Assembly: GCA_030770425.1 (NCBI GenBank)
Contig: JASJFT010000083.1
Span: 1-64,000, forward strand
Reading direction: 5' to 3'
Source of the DNA: Darksidea phi
Lineage: Eukaryota; Ascomycota; Dothideomycetes; Pleosporales; Lentitheciaceae
DNA: 64,000 bases
Made by a program: the position numbers and the translations under genes
Notes under the pieces: generated by a model
Seen by the model: the letters and a program-made list of their open reading frames with translations, nothing else
Databases searched by the model: none
What the model was told of the DNA's origin: nothing
Shown here: positions 22,935-33,345 of the stretch, one piece after another
How the letters are laid out: every line of letters starts with the position of its first letter
Numbering within the stretch: the stretch's first letter is position 1

Positions 22935-24313
22935 ATGGCGACTACAGTGGACAAGGTGCGTATGTGACATCACCGTGTATGCACAAGTGGGCGACCGGAG
23001 TGCTAATACGCATCGCGGGGCAGATCAAGGATATCGAGGCCGAAGTAAGACACGCCCGTGTGCGCTGCAGCTCAATGACCTGACCTGTGTCTAGATGGCC
23101 AAAACGCAGAAAAACAAAGCCACGTCTTTCCATCTCGGTAATCTCGCAAATCGCACCCAGTCGATCGCCGCCCGGGCTCATACATTCCAGGTCAACTGAA
23201 GGCAAAGCTCGCGAAACTAAAGAGGGAGCTCCTCACCCCCACTTCTAGTGGCGGCGGTGGCGGTGTTGGTTTCGATGTTGCTAGGACCGGTGTCGCCAGT
23301 GTGGGGTTTATAGGGTTTCCCTCCGTGGGCAAGAGTACGCTTATGAGCAGATTGACGGGCCAACATTCGGAAGCTGCTGCATACGAGTTCACCACGCTTA
23401 CGACGGTCCCCGGACAAGTTGTTTACAATGGCGCGAAGATCCAGATCCTGGATCTTCCCGGTATCATCCAGGGAGCCAAGGACGGAAAGGGTCGCGGCCG
23501 ACAGGTCATTGCGGTTGCAAAGACCTGTCATTTGATATTCATCGTCCTAGATGTGAACAAGCCGCTCACGGACAAGCGTATCATCGAGCAAGAACTGGAG
23601 GGCTTTGGTATCCGTATCAATAAGAGTCCGCCCAACATCGTCCTGAAAAAGAAGGACAAAGGCGGGATCAACATCACCTCCACTGTTCCCCTATCACACA
23701 TCGACCACGATGAAATCAAGGCGGTCTTGTCAGAATATCGCATGGCAAATGCGGATATCGCGATCCGGTGCGACGCGACGGTGGACGACCTGATCGATGT
23801 GATTGAAGCTAAGAGTCGGAGCTATATCCCAGTCATCTACGCGCTCAACAAGATCGACGCCATTTCGATAGAAGAGCTGGATCTGTTGTACCGAATTCCA
23901 AATGCCTGCCCCATCAGCTCGGAACACGGCTGGAACATTGACGAATTGCTGGAGCAGATGTGGGACAAGCTGAATCTGGTCCGCGTCTACACGAAGCCCA
24001 AGGGCAAGATGCCCGACTATTCCGCTCCAGTGGTGCTACGGTCTACAGCCTGCACGGTCGAGGATTTCGTAGGTTGATCGCGACGAGGGGACTGATAGGG
24101 CTCGCTAACAGGGGCGCAGTGCAACTCGATCCACAAGACCATCGTCGAGCAGTTCAGACAGGCAATTGTATATGGCAAGTCGGTCAAGCATCAACCACAA
24201 CGCGTGGGCCTGGCCCACGAGCTCGCCGACGAAGACATCAGTAAGTCGGTCCCCGTGCCTGACTGGCTGCCCCGCGGCTCACCTCGTGACCAGTCACCAT
24301 CATCAAACGATAG
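22935..24313 (+). CDS. RBG1: Developmentally regulated GTP-binding protein 1 (DRG1/Rbg1)
   Basis: Six exons (22935-22955, 23024-23044, 23095-23137, 23191-24068, 24120-24240, 24294-24313) give 367 residues, the typical DRG1 length. The N-terminus M-A-T-T-V-D-K-I-K-D-I-E-A-E-M-A-K-T-Q-K is the DRG helix-turn-helix region. The G1 loop G-F-P-S-V-G-K-S lies near 70-77, G3 is D-L-P-G near residue 120, and G4 is N-K-I-D. G2-region threonines follow in F-T-T-L-T-T-V-P-G, and a C-terminal TGS domain ends D-E-D-I-I-T-I-I-K-R. DRG1 is a potassium-stimulated translational GTPase. With its DFRP/Tma46 partner it associates with ribosomes and helps relieve stalls. Two 21-nt exons at the 5' end and a 20-nt last exon make it easy to mis-annotate. 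Confidence 0.96.
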
Positions 24314-26076
24314 AAGACCCCCAGGTCCATGTCACAGGACGGAGTCGGGTCTGTCTGGGCCGGCAGCGGTAGGTGAGTGGGTACGAGGCTTTAAAGGATG
24401 GCTGAGATGTCTCAATCCGGTACCCAAGATAGATGGTCCCATAGGATGGCCAGGAGGGAGGCGAAGCTGAACGGCAACGTAAGATGCTCGATTGGTCGAG
24501 GCGCAGTACTAATAGCATTCCGACGGCATCAGCACGTTGTTTTGGCTTAAAGCAGCTTACAGAGCGGCACAAGTCGATTACTCGCTCGCTATGCGGCGAC
24601 GGCGGCGAATCACGGGCGGGTGCGAAATAGTCAATACAGTCGTCCTCATGCCGCGGACATGTCGGCCTGGTAGCGGAGCGCGGGGCTAGGGCGTAAACGG
24701 TATCTATTGGAACGGTCGCAACATTTGTTTTTCGCATGTGTGTGATCTCGGAAATTCAGAATACGACGATCGCTTCGTCCCCATTTCGTCTACAACTACG
24801 TTTTCCCATTGGTCCATTGATTGCAGCAGAGGCCGAGTCGGAGAAAGCAGCAGGGATGCCGTCGGACTGACGACTCAGCGCCGTCGCTGTCATATTCAGG
24901 CGCTAATTATCGCAGCGCTCCCCGGGCCTGGGTGGCTATTGGATCAAACCCAAAGCGTCGCTGGTGGCTCGACTCGACGGGCGCCCTGGGCAACCTTTTC
25001 CGTAAGCGTTTCAGCCTGTCCAGGCGGTGATGAGCAGCAGCGAAGCTCGACGCGGCGTCTCCTTTATGCGGTCCCGATGATTGACGCAGCTTGACGCTCG
25101 CCCGGGCCGTGGCAATCGCCGCCTCGCGTACCTGCGCGCCTTGGAGCTTGGAGCATGGAGCATGGAGCATGGGAGCCGGGAGAGGGAGGGTGCCACGGGA
25201 GCACAGCAACGGCCACGGCCACGACGGCGCGCGTCCCCGGCGTCCCCCTCTGGACCCTCTGGCCCCTCTGGCGGCGAGGCATGTGTGGGTGTCGGCGTGG
25301 GCGTGGGCGTGGGCGTGGAAGATTAGCCGGGGCGATGCGATGACGGCGGCGGGGGATGGCCATTTGCCGCTGCGCCGGTCGGTCAAAGTGCCTGGCGAGC
25401 AAGCGACGGCGGCCGCTCTTCAGGCCCCAGGTCCGGGCGCATCTGTCGCTGCTCTAGGAGCGCATCCCCGGCCGCGCTAGGCCCAAAGGCGCCGCTCGCG
25501 TTGTGGTGTCGCTTGGCGGTCGCCGACAGGGGTGCGCCAGGATGCCGGGGTGAGGGCGGGCACAGGCCGTCTCTCACGCCGACAGGGAGCTTGGGCTCGA
25601 AACAAACACTACCATGGCCCCTCCTCCCGCTGCTGCAACCCGCCGCCGCCCGCAGCGCACGCACAAGGGCCTACAGACGTCCCAGACTCGCACTCCTCAA
25701 GTACGCGCTGCAGGCCGCTGCACCAGGCCTCCGCCCTGCAGCTTGTGCTCTGTCCCAGCGCCCGACCTCTATCCACTCCCTCTTGCCGCGCCGCAGTGCG
25801 CTGTTGCTATTGCTTCTGCTGCTATTGCTTTGCCTCGTCAAGTCTCTGCTCCATCAGACCACACCGTCTTTTGTCACCCCCCCGTCGTTTCGCCTCCAAG
25901 TCCTCTTATGCATGCATGCGCGCCGGCCTGAGCTCACCTACGCCCCGGACCGCTCGCTCACGGCACTGGCGCAGATGCCCATCTTGCCGCCCCTCCTGTT
26001 CAAGTTGCATATCAACGTCTGACGCCGACGCTCCCGCTCTGCCAGCATCCACCGAAGCCGTTACACCGCTGCTGCT
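24314..26076. other. Intergenic region and leader of the CENP-B-type gene
   Basis: About 1.76 kb. It is GC-rich in the right half and contains short tandem blocks: four gagcatg-like units near 25,150-25,172 and four gggcgt units near 25,293-25,318. Pyrimidine-rich sequence leads to the ATG. Overlapping open frames in this GC-rich part show no domain and are not annotated. Confidence 0.5.
25293..25318. repeat. Short GGGCGT tandem repeat
   Basis: Four consecutive gggcgt units in the upstream region of the CENP-B-type gene. It is a simple repeat. Confidence 0.75.
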
Positions 26077-27868
26077 ATGAGCCAGTTGCAGATGGACCAC
26101 GAGCACCACCACCACCAGGACTCCTTCGAGGACCACCAGGCCTGGGCACAGAACAACCACTACGACCCCTCCCAGCACCAGTCGCCCGTGCAAGACTACA
26201 ATGGCTTCAACCACTATGCCCCGTTGCCCATGGAGCCCATCTTCACCGCCGGCATGCATCCGCCCCACCACCCACAGAGGACCGCACATCCCCAGCTTCA
26301 GCCCTTGATCATGCCCCAATGGCCGAGCATGATGACGAGCCAGTCGACCTATGTGCCTCCCATCTTCCCATCTGCACCCGTGCCCATCACCCCAGCATCG
26401 GCCACGCCCGTGTCGGCAACTTCGACCCATTCTGGGCGCACTACGTCTACGCCGCGCAAGACGCTTACAGATGCGGACCGCAGGAGGATGTGTCAGTACC
26501 ACGAGGACCATCCCACTGTCAAGCAGACCGAGATTGGAGGTGAGCGTGAATCCGTCACTGGCCAAGTATGACATGAACGCTGACCCTTCACTAGCAATGT
26601 TCGGCGTGGAGAGAAGGTACGCCGCTATTTTCCATTTATTCGTGAAAATGCACTGACAATCGTATAGCACTGTCTCAAAAGTGCTGCGCCAGAAGGAAAA
26701 GTATCTCTATCAGGATGACGGCAGCCGATCACCTATAAAAAGGTCGAAAGGCAAGTTTCCCGACATCGAGCGCGCGCTTTCGAACTGGGCGAGAAACCAC
26801 CAGCGACAAGGCCTGCCGCTGACCGATGTTATTATCCGCGAGAAGGCGCGCTTCTTTGCGAACACCGTGGGCAACTCGGACAGCCACCTGAAGGCGAACA
26901 GCACCAGCTGGCTAGAAAAGTTCAAGCAGAAGAACAACCTAATGGGTGCGAAATCCAGGAAGAGCTCGATAGCAGAAGAGTCCGAAGGCACGTCGAATCC
27001 GCCGTCGAACGTGCACACCCCTGGCGGCATCTCACCAGCGTCGCCAAGCGGGGTATCGCCCTCACCACTCAGCATCTCGACAAAACCGAGCAAGGAGAAC
27101 CTCAAGACGGAAAGCCCAGATCCGCAGGACTTCTCGCATCACCGTCGCCCGTTCCATTCACAGAGCAATACATCACTCTCTAGTGTTTTCACCGATACGG
27201 CGCCGTCCTCCTTTTCTGCGGGACCTACTAGCCCAACTTCGCTATCTTCACCCTTCTTTACGCCCGATTCAGCATGCGGACCTAATCCCTTCATGGGCAA
27301 CCAACAAGCGAGAGGCCAGCCGGGAAGTAGCAACTTTCAGCGCCCACGAAGCCAGACATTCCCCATGCTGGTTGGTGTTGAGCAGTATATGTCACCGCCG
27401 GCATCTTCAGAAGCTCTCACTCCCAAATACATCAACGTCACGGCTCTCGACTCTCCCATGGACGAACTACAGCCGTCTATGGCCGCCATCGACGATTCAA
27501 TGCAAGTTTCGCCCACAATGGTCACTAGCTCGATGCAGCCACCGCCGGTTCCCACTGGTCCCGTACTTAAGATGCCGATGCAACAATCGAACATGTGCCA
27601 GGGCATCCCCATTAGCGCGGATACCATGTCCCCTGGCCCGCCTTCACCAGAGGAGGCCGCGCGTGCACTGGAGCTTGTGTGGAACTTTTTCCAACAGCAA
27701 CACGAAGATTTTGTGGTCGAGCCCCAGGAGTACCTCGCTATCGGCAAGCTCATGGAAAAGCTCAAGATCAAGCGCAACTCGGAAAGCCTCCCTTCCGGAA
27801 TCCGCCGCGTATCCGAGCCTAATTTCGGTATGGTGGATAAGGTCGAGGGCATCGACACGTTGCACTAG
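26077..27868 (+). CDS. CENP-B-type helix-turn-helix DNA-binding protein without transposase domain
   Basis: Three exons (26077-26539, 26595-26616, 26668-27868) join in phase to 561 residues. A His/Gln-rich disordered N-terminus precedes a CENP-B N-terminal (Psq-like) helix-turn-helix at about 125-175: K-T-L-T-D-A-D-R-R-R-M-C, T-E-I-G-A-M-F-G-V and T-V-S-K-V-L. The 22-nt middle exon encodes its turn. A second, Tc5/CENPB-type helix-turn-helix follows (about 190-260: I-E-R-A-L-S-N-W, I-R-E-K-A, W-L-E-K-F-K). The rest is Ser/Pro-rich with a short acidic/aromatic C-terminal helix (A-A-R-A-L-E-L-V-W-N-F-F). There is no DDE catalytic domain, so it is a domesticated pogo-type DNA-binding protein, nuclear and probably a transcriptional or chromatin factor. 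The target is unknown. Confidence 0.9.
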
Positions 27869-30800
27869 TGGAACGACTGGAAAGGTTGGGCGGAAATTGT
27901 CAATATTGGGATATTATCATGTCGTGGGCCGAAACGAAGGCGCACAAGTCGCCGAACGTACAAGGCTACGACACTTTTGTTTGCGACACACCATTTTGGT
28001 GTCGATTATCGGAGTACCATGGAAATTGTAGGATTCGACTCACGAGACTATGGAGATGGAAGAACTCGGATACCCCAACGCGCCCGCATGCGAACCTTGG
28101 GCGCACCGGATCTCGGAGCAATCGGGACTTTGGACTTTCTTTGTATCGACATCCTCTCAAGCGCTTCAGCATTGGCATCATTAGCATATCATAATTGCCT
28201 CCTTCTTTTCTTGTCTCACTACTCCCGGCTTTTCTTTTGCGACGGCCTGTCTATACCCCAGCATGTTACTATTTCCCGTATCTGTTCACCGTACAACAAG
28301 AAAAAAGACTGTAACTGCTCGCGCAGGCTATATTATTTGTACCTTGTTTCATAACTTCTTTTGCTCATTTCCTGCAGGCCGCGTCTGTTTTAGCCTCGGA
28401 ATACGTTCTCGTTGTGAGACGTCGGAGAATTGGCTCTTTGGAAAACCCCCTCGACCTTAACATGTCGTTTACTCTATAGCTGGCTAGCCACCCTGGTCGC
28501 CCCGCTTAGAAAAGCTGGAGGCCCTGTTTGATGAGCAAATTTAACTTTTTGTGAATACCTTTTATCATATCACGACCTCTAAAACACCTTTGTGTGTAAA
28601 TGCGCTGCTGATTACGTATGATGGTTGCGTATGTGCCATGGGCGGACAGACATGTGATGATGTAGCTACCTGCCTGTCAGGTATATTGTGTCGCCCCGTT
28701 GGCCGCACACAAGCAGCGCACTAAGACGCGAGGCTGGCTAAAAGGGCGATCGACTGACAGGACCATATGACCTTGAGCGCTGACCTTGCACGTATTCTCT
28801 TCTTGGGCTCTGTTCGCTGCGCAAGAAACATAGTGTCGGAGTCGGGCTGGGTGTGCACAAAGCAGACTAATGCATGCGATGCATTTCTTGCTTCCAAGGC
28901 ATAATGCGTGAATGCAGATTGACGTGAACTTTTACTTGGTTATGGGGAAGGTTTATTCCGACGTCTAACATTTGACCTGAAGCGATTGCGCAGAGAGGAC
29001 TGACTTGCTGCCAAAACGCGAGTGGTGTGTGATTGCCAGCCGGGGTCGGTTAGCCTTTGGGGAAATCTCTGAGAGATCGCTTTGCACAAGAAACGCAGGG
29101 GTCGACTTGCTTGCTTCACTATTGAACTATCTGTAGGACGAGAAGTGGGGTGGGACAAATCGCCGAGCACGCAGCTTGCACACTTTCGTCGCGTGGCTAG
29201 TGGGTGCGGCTGTGAGTGGGTTGGATGGTTATCTTTTCTGAATCGGGGGGTGCTTGGCTTTTTCTCGGAGAATATATCGCTTTGCGTGAAGACGGCGTTG
29301 CCTTGTGTGGGGAATTTTCTTGCTGGGAAATGAGATGTCGCGTCGTGTGTTTCAAGATATTGAAGGCATTTCCCTGCTTTCGAGAGGGCTGTTTGGGATG
29401 GGAGGGGCGGGTGGTGATGGGGCGGGTACGTCTTATTTTTCTTGTTCCGGGGCGGAGATTGGTGGCGACCTTGTTAGTGTGGCCGCGGTCGTGGAGATCA
29501 GGCGGGGAATTCGTCAGCGGATATGGAGACTGACTTTGGTTTGCGCGATGACCTGGAGCCATAGCATCATGCACTATGCCGTAATATCCGGACGCGGTGA
29601 TCTGAAAGATCGCCCCGAGAGAGAAATCAATAACAATTACTAGCAGTCGATAAACTGCGGTAGGACATGCTTTTTCGTACTATGATTGACAGGGGGACGT
29701 AGGGAATGACTGCACGAAAAACCAAGGCAGATTCGATATTTCGATATTACACCTCTCTCCGCGTTTGGGATATGGTATCTTGCTTTTTGGCAAAGGAACC
29801 TGTGTAACGACTGCTGACGATGTAACGACTGCTGACGATGACTCGGTCCGGCCCGGCGCCGTAGAGCTTCGACAATAACAACAGCGACAACAACGAGAAC
29901 GTCATCCTCTTTCTTCTCAGCAAATCCTTGTGTTGTCTGTTGCCCTTTTCGCTGTGCTGTACTACCCATTAACTTGGCCGCAGTAAACTATCGAGCAATG
30001 CATGCCGTAACCGGCCGACATGGACCCGCGACCGGGCACCCACAATTCGCCAAACGGATCGCAACGTCGCACTCGTCCGAGTGGCATAGACACAGCGTCA
30101 GCAGCGTCCTTCCTGTCAAAACGCATTTACCAGGCTTCACTTCTGTTACACGCGAGAAATCGTTATTGGCGTTTTGGAGGATGATTCCGGGCGTCGGGCA
30201 ACACGGGCAGTCAGTTGTCGTGCGAAGCTTGTGTGGATTTGGAACGAGCAGGGTTCCACCTTGATAAGGCTGTGCTGCTGTGCAACATACCGTTGGAGGG
30301 GTTCCTAGGGGCACGTGACCGAGAGCGTATGCTGTGCAACCCAGTTTCTGCGAAGGGGCGAGCAGGGTTCAGGCGGTTTCGTGTTCGATTTTTGTGGGGC
30401 GTTGACATGGCGAACCTCTAAGAAGTTACGAGGTATCCGATCAAGCATACATATCATTCGAGAAGAACTGAATGTTAGCGGCGCCGGTTGATAGCCTTAG
30501 GCACAAGCTATGCTAGACCAAAGACCTTTCTCCTCAGGCGATGAGGTAGCGCTCGGAGCGCACTCCCCCGCCGACAACACGACGGCCATAGAAATCCACA
30601 GCCCAACGGAGGCAACCCGCGCGATACGAGTCATGAACATCAGTTGACCGCCGTGTACTCTTGTACCTACCAAAGCCGGCTACCACAGCTCCATGTCGAA
30701 CCATAGCAGATTTGTGCAACGCGATCTCACGTCCGCGCCATCGATGCCTCTGCGCCGCATGACAGCTTACTGCTTACACAGTGCCGCCAGCCGTAAACGA

Positions 30801-33345
30801 ACCATTATCGTTCAAACGCGCACCTGTACGGGCCCTTGCATCTCACTCAAGGCGTCGGGCACGCAAAACGGGCCGCCTCCGCGCGCGGTTACGGGCAGGG
30901 AAGTCAGCAGTCAGCATCCTCCCTGCGCTGACGGTGAGAAAAAAGAGCCAGTGTATGGCATTGGCATGGAAGAAGGCCCGTTTCTCCTACCCGTTGTTTC
31001 TTGTTTGTGAGGTCCTCCGTGGCGTAGTATTATTATGGAGGGGGGTATATCTCGACGCCAGTAAGCGGCGTATCGCTGGCTTCATTCGCGCCTGCGCCCG
31101 CTCACTCACGTAAGTTTACGGCGTCAGGATCGAATGTGGAGGCCAAAGGAAGCTTCTAAAATTGTTCTGTCATGGTGGGCGAATGCTTGTTTTGTTCCAG
31201 AAGCAGTGATCCTCCTTACCGTTGTTTCATTGCGCGACTTCTCCCCGCAAAGCCATCAATCATCATGCAAACCTCCAGCTCACTCCAGCTCATTTCCCTC
31301 TCGCCATCTTATCTTACGTGACCTCAAGAACACCGGGAAGAGATGCACCCCATCATGCGCGCAATCCCTCAAGCCCCACTCGCTCCACACTCACGAGTCA
31401 ATGGCCCGGTTCTCCGATCGAGAAGATGCCACACTAGACCCGGCAGTGTTGCGGATTGGGGAACAAGTGGCCGTTTGACAATCAGGGGTTGGAAAACATC
31501 ATCTAAAATGGCAAGTAAAAAAACCGTGGCAGAGGTCCTTGGTCCATGTTTTGTTTAATGATTGCCAGTTCCAAGGACGCTACTTGGTGTTCCTTGCTGG
31601 AGTTCGCAGATTGTTGACTCGGTAATCCACTGGTGTAGGATATGTGGTCAGGCTAGTGCTGAATGACTCCAATTAGGAACAGGCGATGCGCAGGAGAACT
31701 TATTCAGGAACAAGAAATGCATGGTAGCCCCAAATGTTCGTTTAAGCGGCGTCGTCATTCTGCGCTCCGGACCTTGTAAGCAGACCACATTTGCAGCGCA
31801 ATATCGTGTCGAGATAGCCACCAAACTTGGAAGGCGGAGCATGTATCCTATCAACTGTCGGGCAGTCCATCCACAGCGCCAACCCCTCCACCTCGCTTGA
31901 CTGCTAAATTCACGTTCAAACCTTATTCGTACCCGTTTGCCCTTGCCGCAGTTCCCCTCGCATACCGAAACCCACACTATTTTTATACCTTGAAACGCGT
32001 AGGGCGCTCACGAGGTTTATCGCAGGGCAGACGGCTGCTGATTTTGTGACGAGGTCTGAAGCTTGTTTGTCGTTGTACGACCTGAGGGCTCGTTCGCGGT
32101 GCATGCGGGGCCGACGCTTGGGCCGAGCGAACCGCGGAAGCAACCCGCGTGGCCGTTGAACGCGCGGGTGCTGGCGGATTTGAAGTTTGGAACGCTAGTT
32201 GCGTTGCGGAGTTTAATTGCACCTTCAATGCTCGAGTTTGTACACGTGAACGGCAATGCAATGGTCCTCTTCATCCATCTGTGACTGACGGCCTGCCCTC
32301 CTCTTGCTCCCGGAGTCAGGAATCGCTAATACGAGAAAGAATCATCCTACGACTCCACGGTCTGACGTCCATCAATGCAACCTTCCAGAACCCTTCCATT
32401 GTCTGCATTTAGCAGCCGTGCCATGGGCCCGATTTTAAGCAGTCTGACTTCAGCTCTTTGCCAACAGACCAGCTCTGCCCCACAGACCACTTCGGTCCCC
32501 ATAGCTCCATACATTGAGCTGCTTCGCGTCATAGCTCCTCTGACTTACATGAACAGGGCACGTAACTCCCATGTACACCGCAAGTCACTCCCACTAGCTG
32601 CACCTACGGGTTGAGCCACTTTGCACGTTTTTGATTGGCCACACGCTCGTTCAATACTGCCGAAATCAGTTCGGCGGGGAATGCAAATGACTTGCGGTGT
32701 ACCAAGTAGTCACCTTCGCTCCCACGCCAGCATTGTACCGCCTTGAGTATGAGCTGTTCATGGCGTCAGGTGCTCAACCCGAACTGCAGTCAGGATTGTA
32801 CATGCGTGATACATTGTAAAGCAAAAATTTCGATTGGTTTCGACCCCTCGTTGTCGGGTTTGGCGGGCCTATCGGCTGAGGAACAGACGCTGTATGCGCA
32901 GTAATATGGATATGCAAGGTTGTGCATATGCCCGTTCGCGGCTGCAGATGCTCAAACGAGCTTCCCCTCAGCGATCTGCGAGCAATAGGGGAAGGAGGAG
33001 TCGGATTCTGGGTTGGCCTGAAGGTGTTTTCGCGATCGGATTCGGGAGGATTACGCCAGTCAGGAAGAAGATCGCTTTCGGTGAATACCTTTAGCGGTGC
33101 GGAGCTCGGAAACCGGGCTGCTATACGCGAAGCACTGGCCGCGTTACAGCTCGAGCTTGCACCTGTGGAAGCATACTTTTCCACACAGGGCCCACACCAC
33201 CTCAGATGTACGGTGTTCTGCACCTCCAGGTGGCCCATCAGAAAGCGCAGAGAAAGAGACGCGGCTATAGAAAATTTCAAATATTGGACAGCATTAGCCC
33301 GCCCTGAACCTTTCCGTCGGAAGAATATGGACGCCGCCTTAAGGG
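27869..33345. other. 5.5-kb stretch without a supportable gene
   Basis: No set of exons here reads as a known family. Open frames are short, on both strands, and overlap. The first several hundred bases are the 3' flank of the CENP-B-type gene. An 18-bp perfect tandem duplication lies at 29,803-29,838. Two overlapping opposite frames near 32,774-33,440 exceed 165 codons but have no motif. The composition is mixed, not strongly AT-rich, so an orphan gene or decayed element could be hidden. Confidence 0.45.
29803..29838. repeat. 18-bp perfect tandem duplication
   Basis: Two adjacent identical copies of TGTAACGACTGCTGACGA. This is a small local duplication in a gene-free stretch. Confidence 0.9.

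Noticed and set aside
25501..26080. Two overlapping plus frames of 173 and 182 codons just before the CENP-B-type gene
   Set aside because: They end in or at the leader, are Ala/Pro/Leu-rich and have no motif.
25906..26670. 254-codon minus-strand frame opposite the CENP-B-type gene
   Set aside because: It is the shadow of the real first exon, with His/Gly/Val-rich antisense composition.
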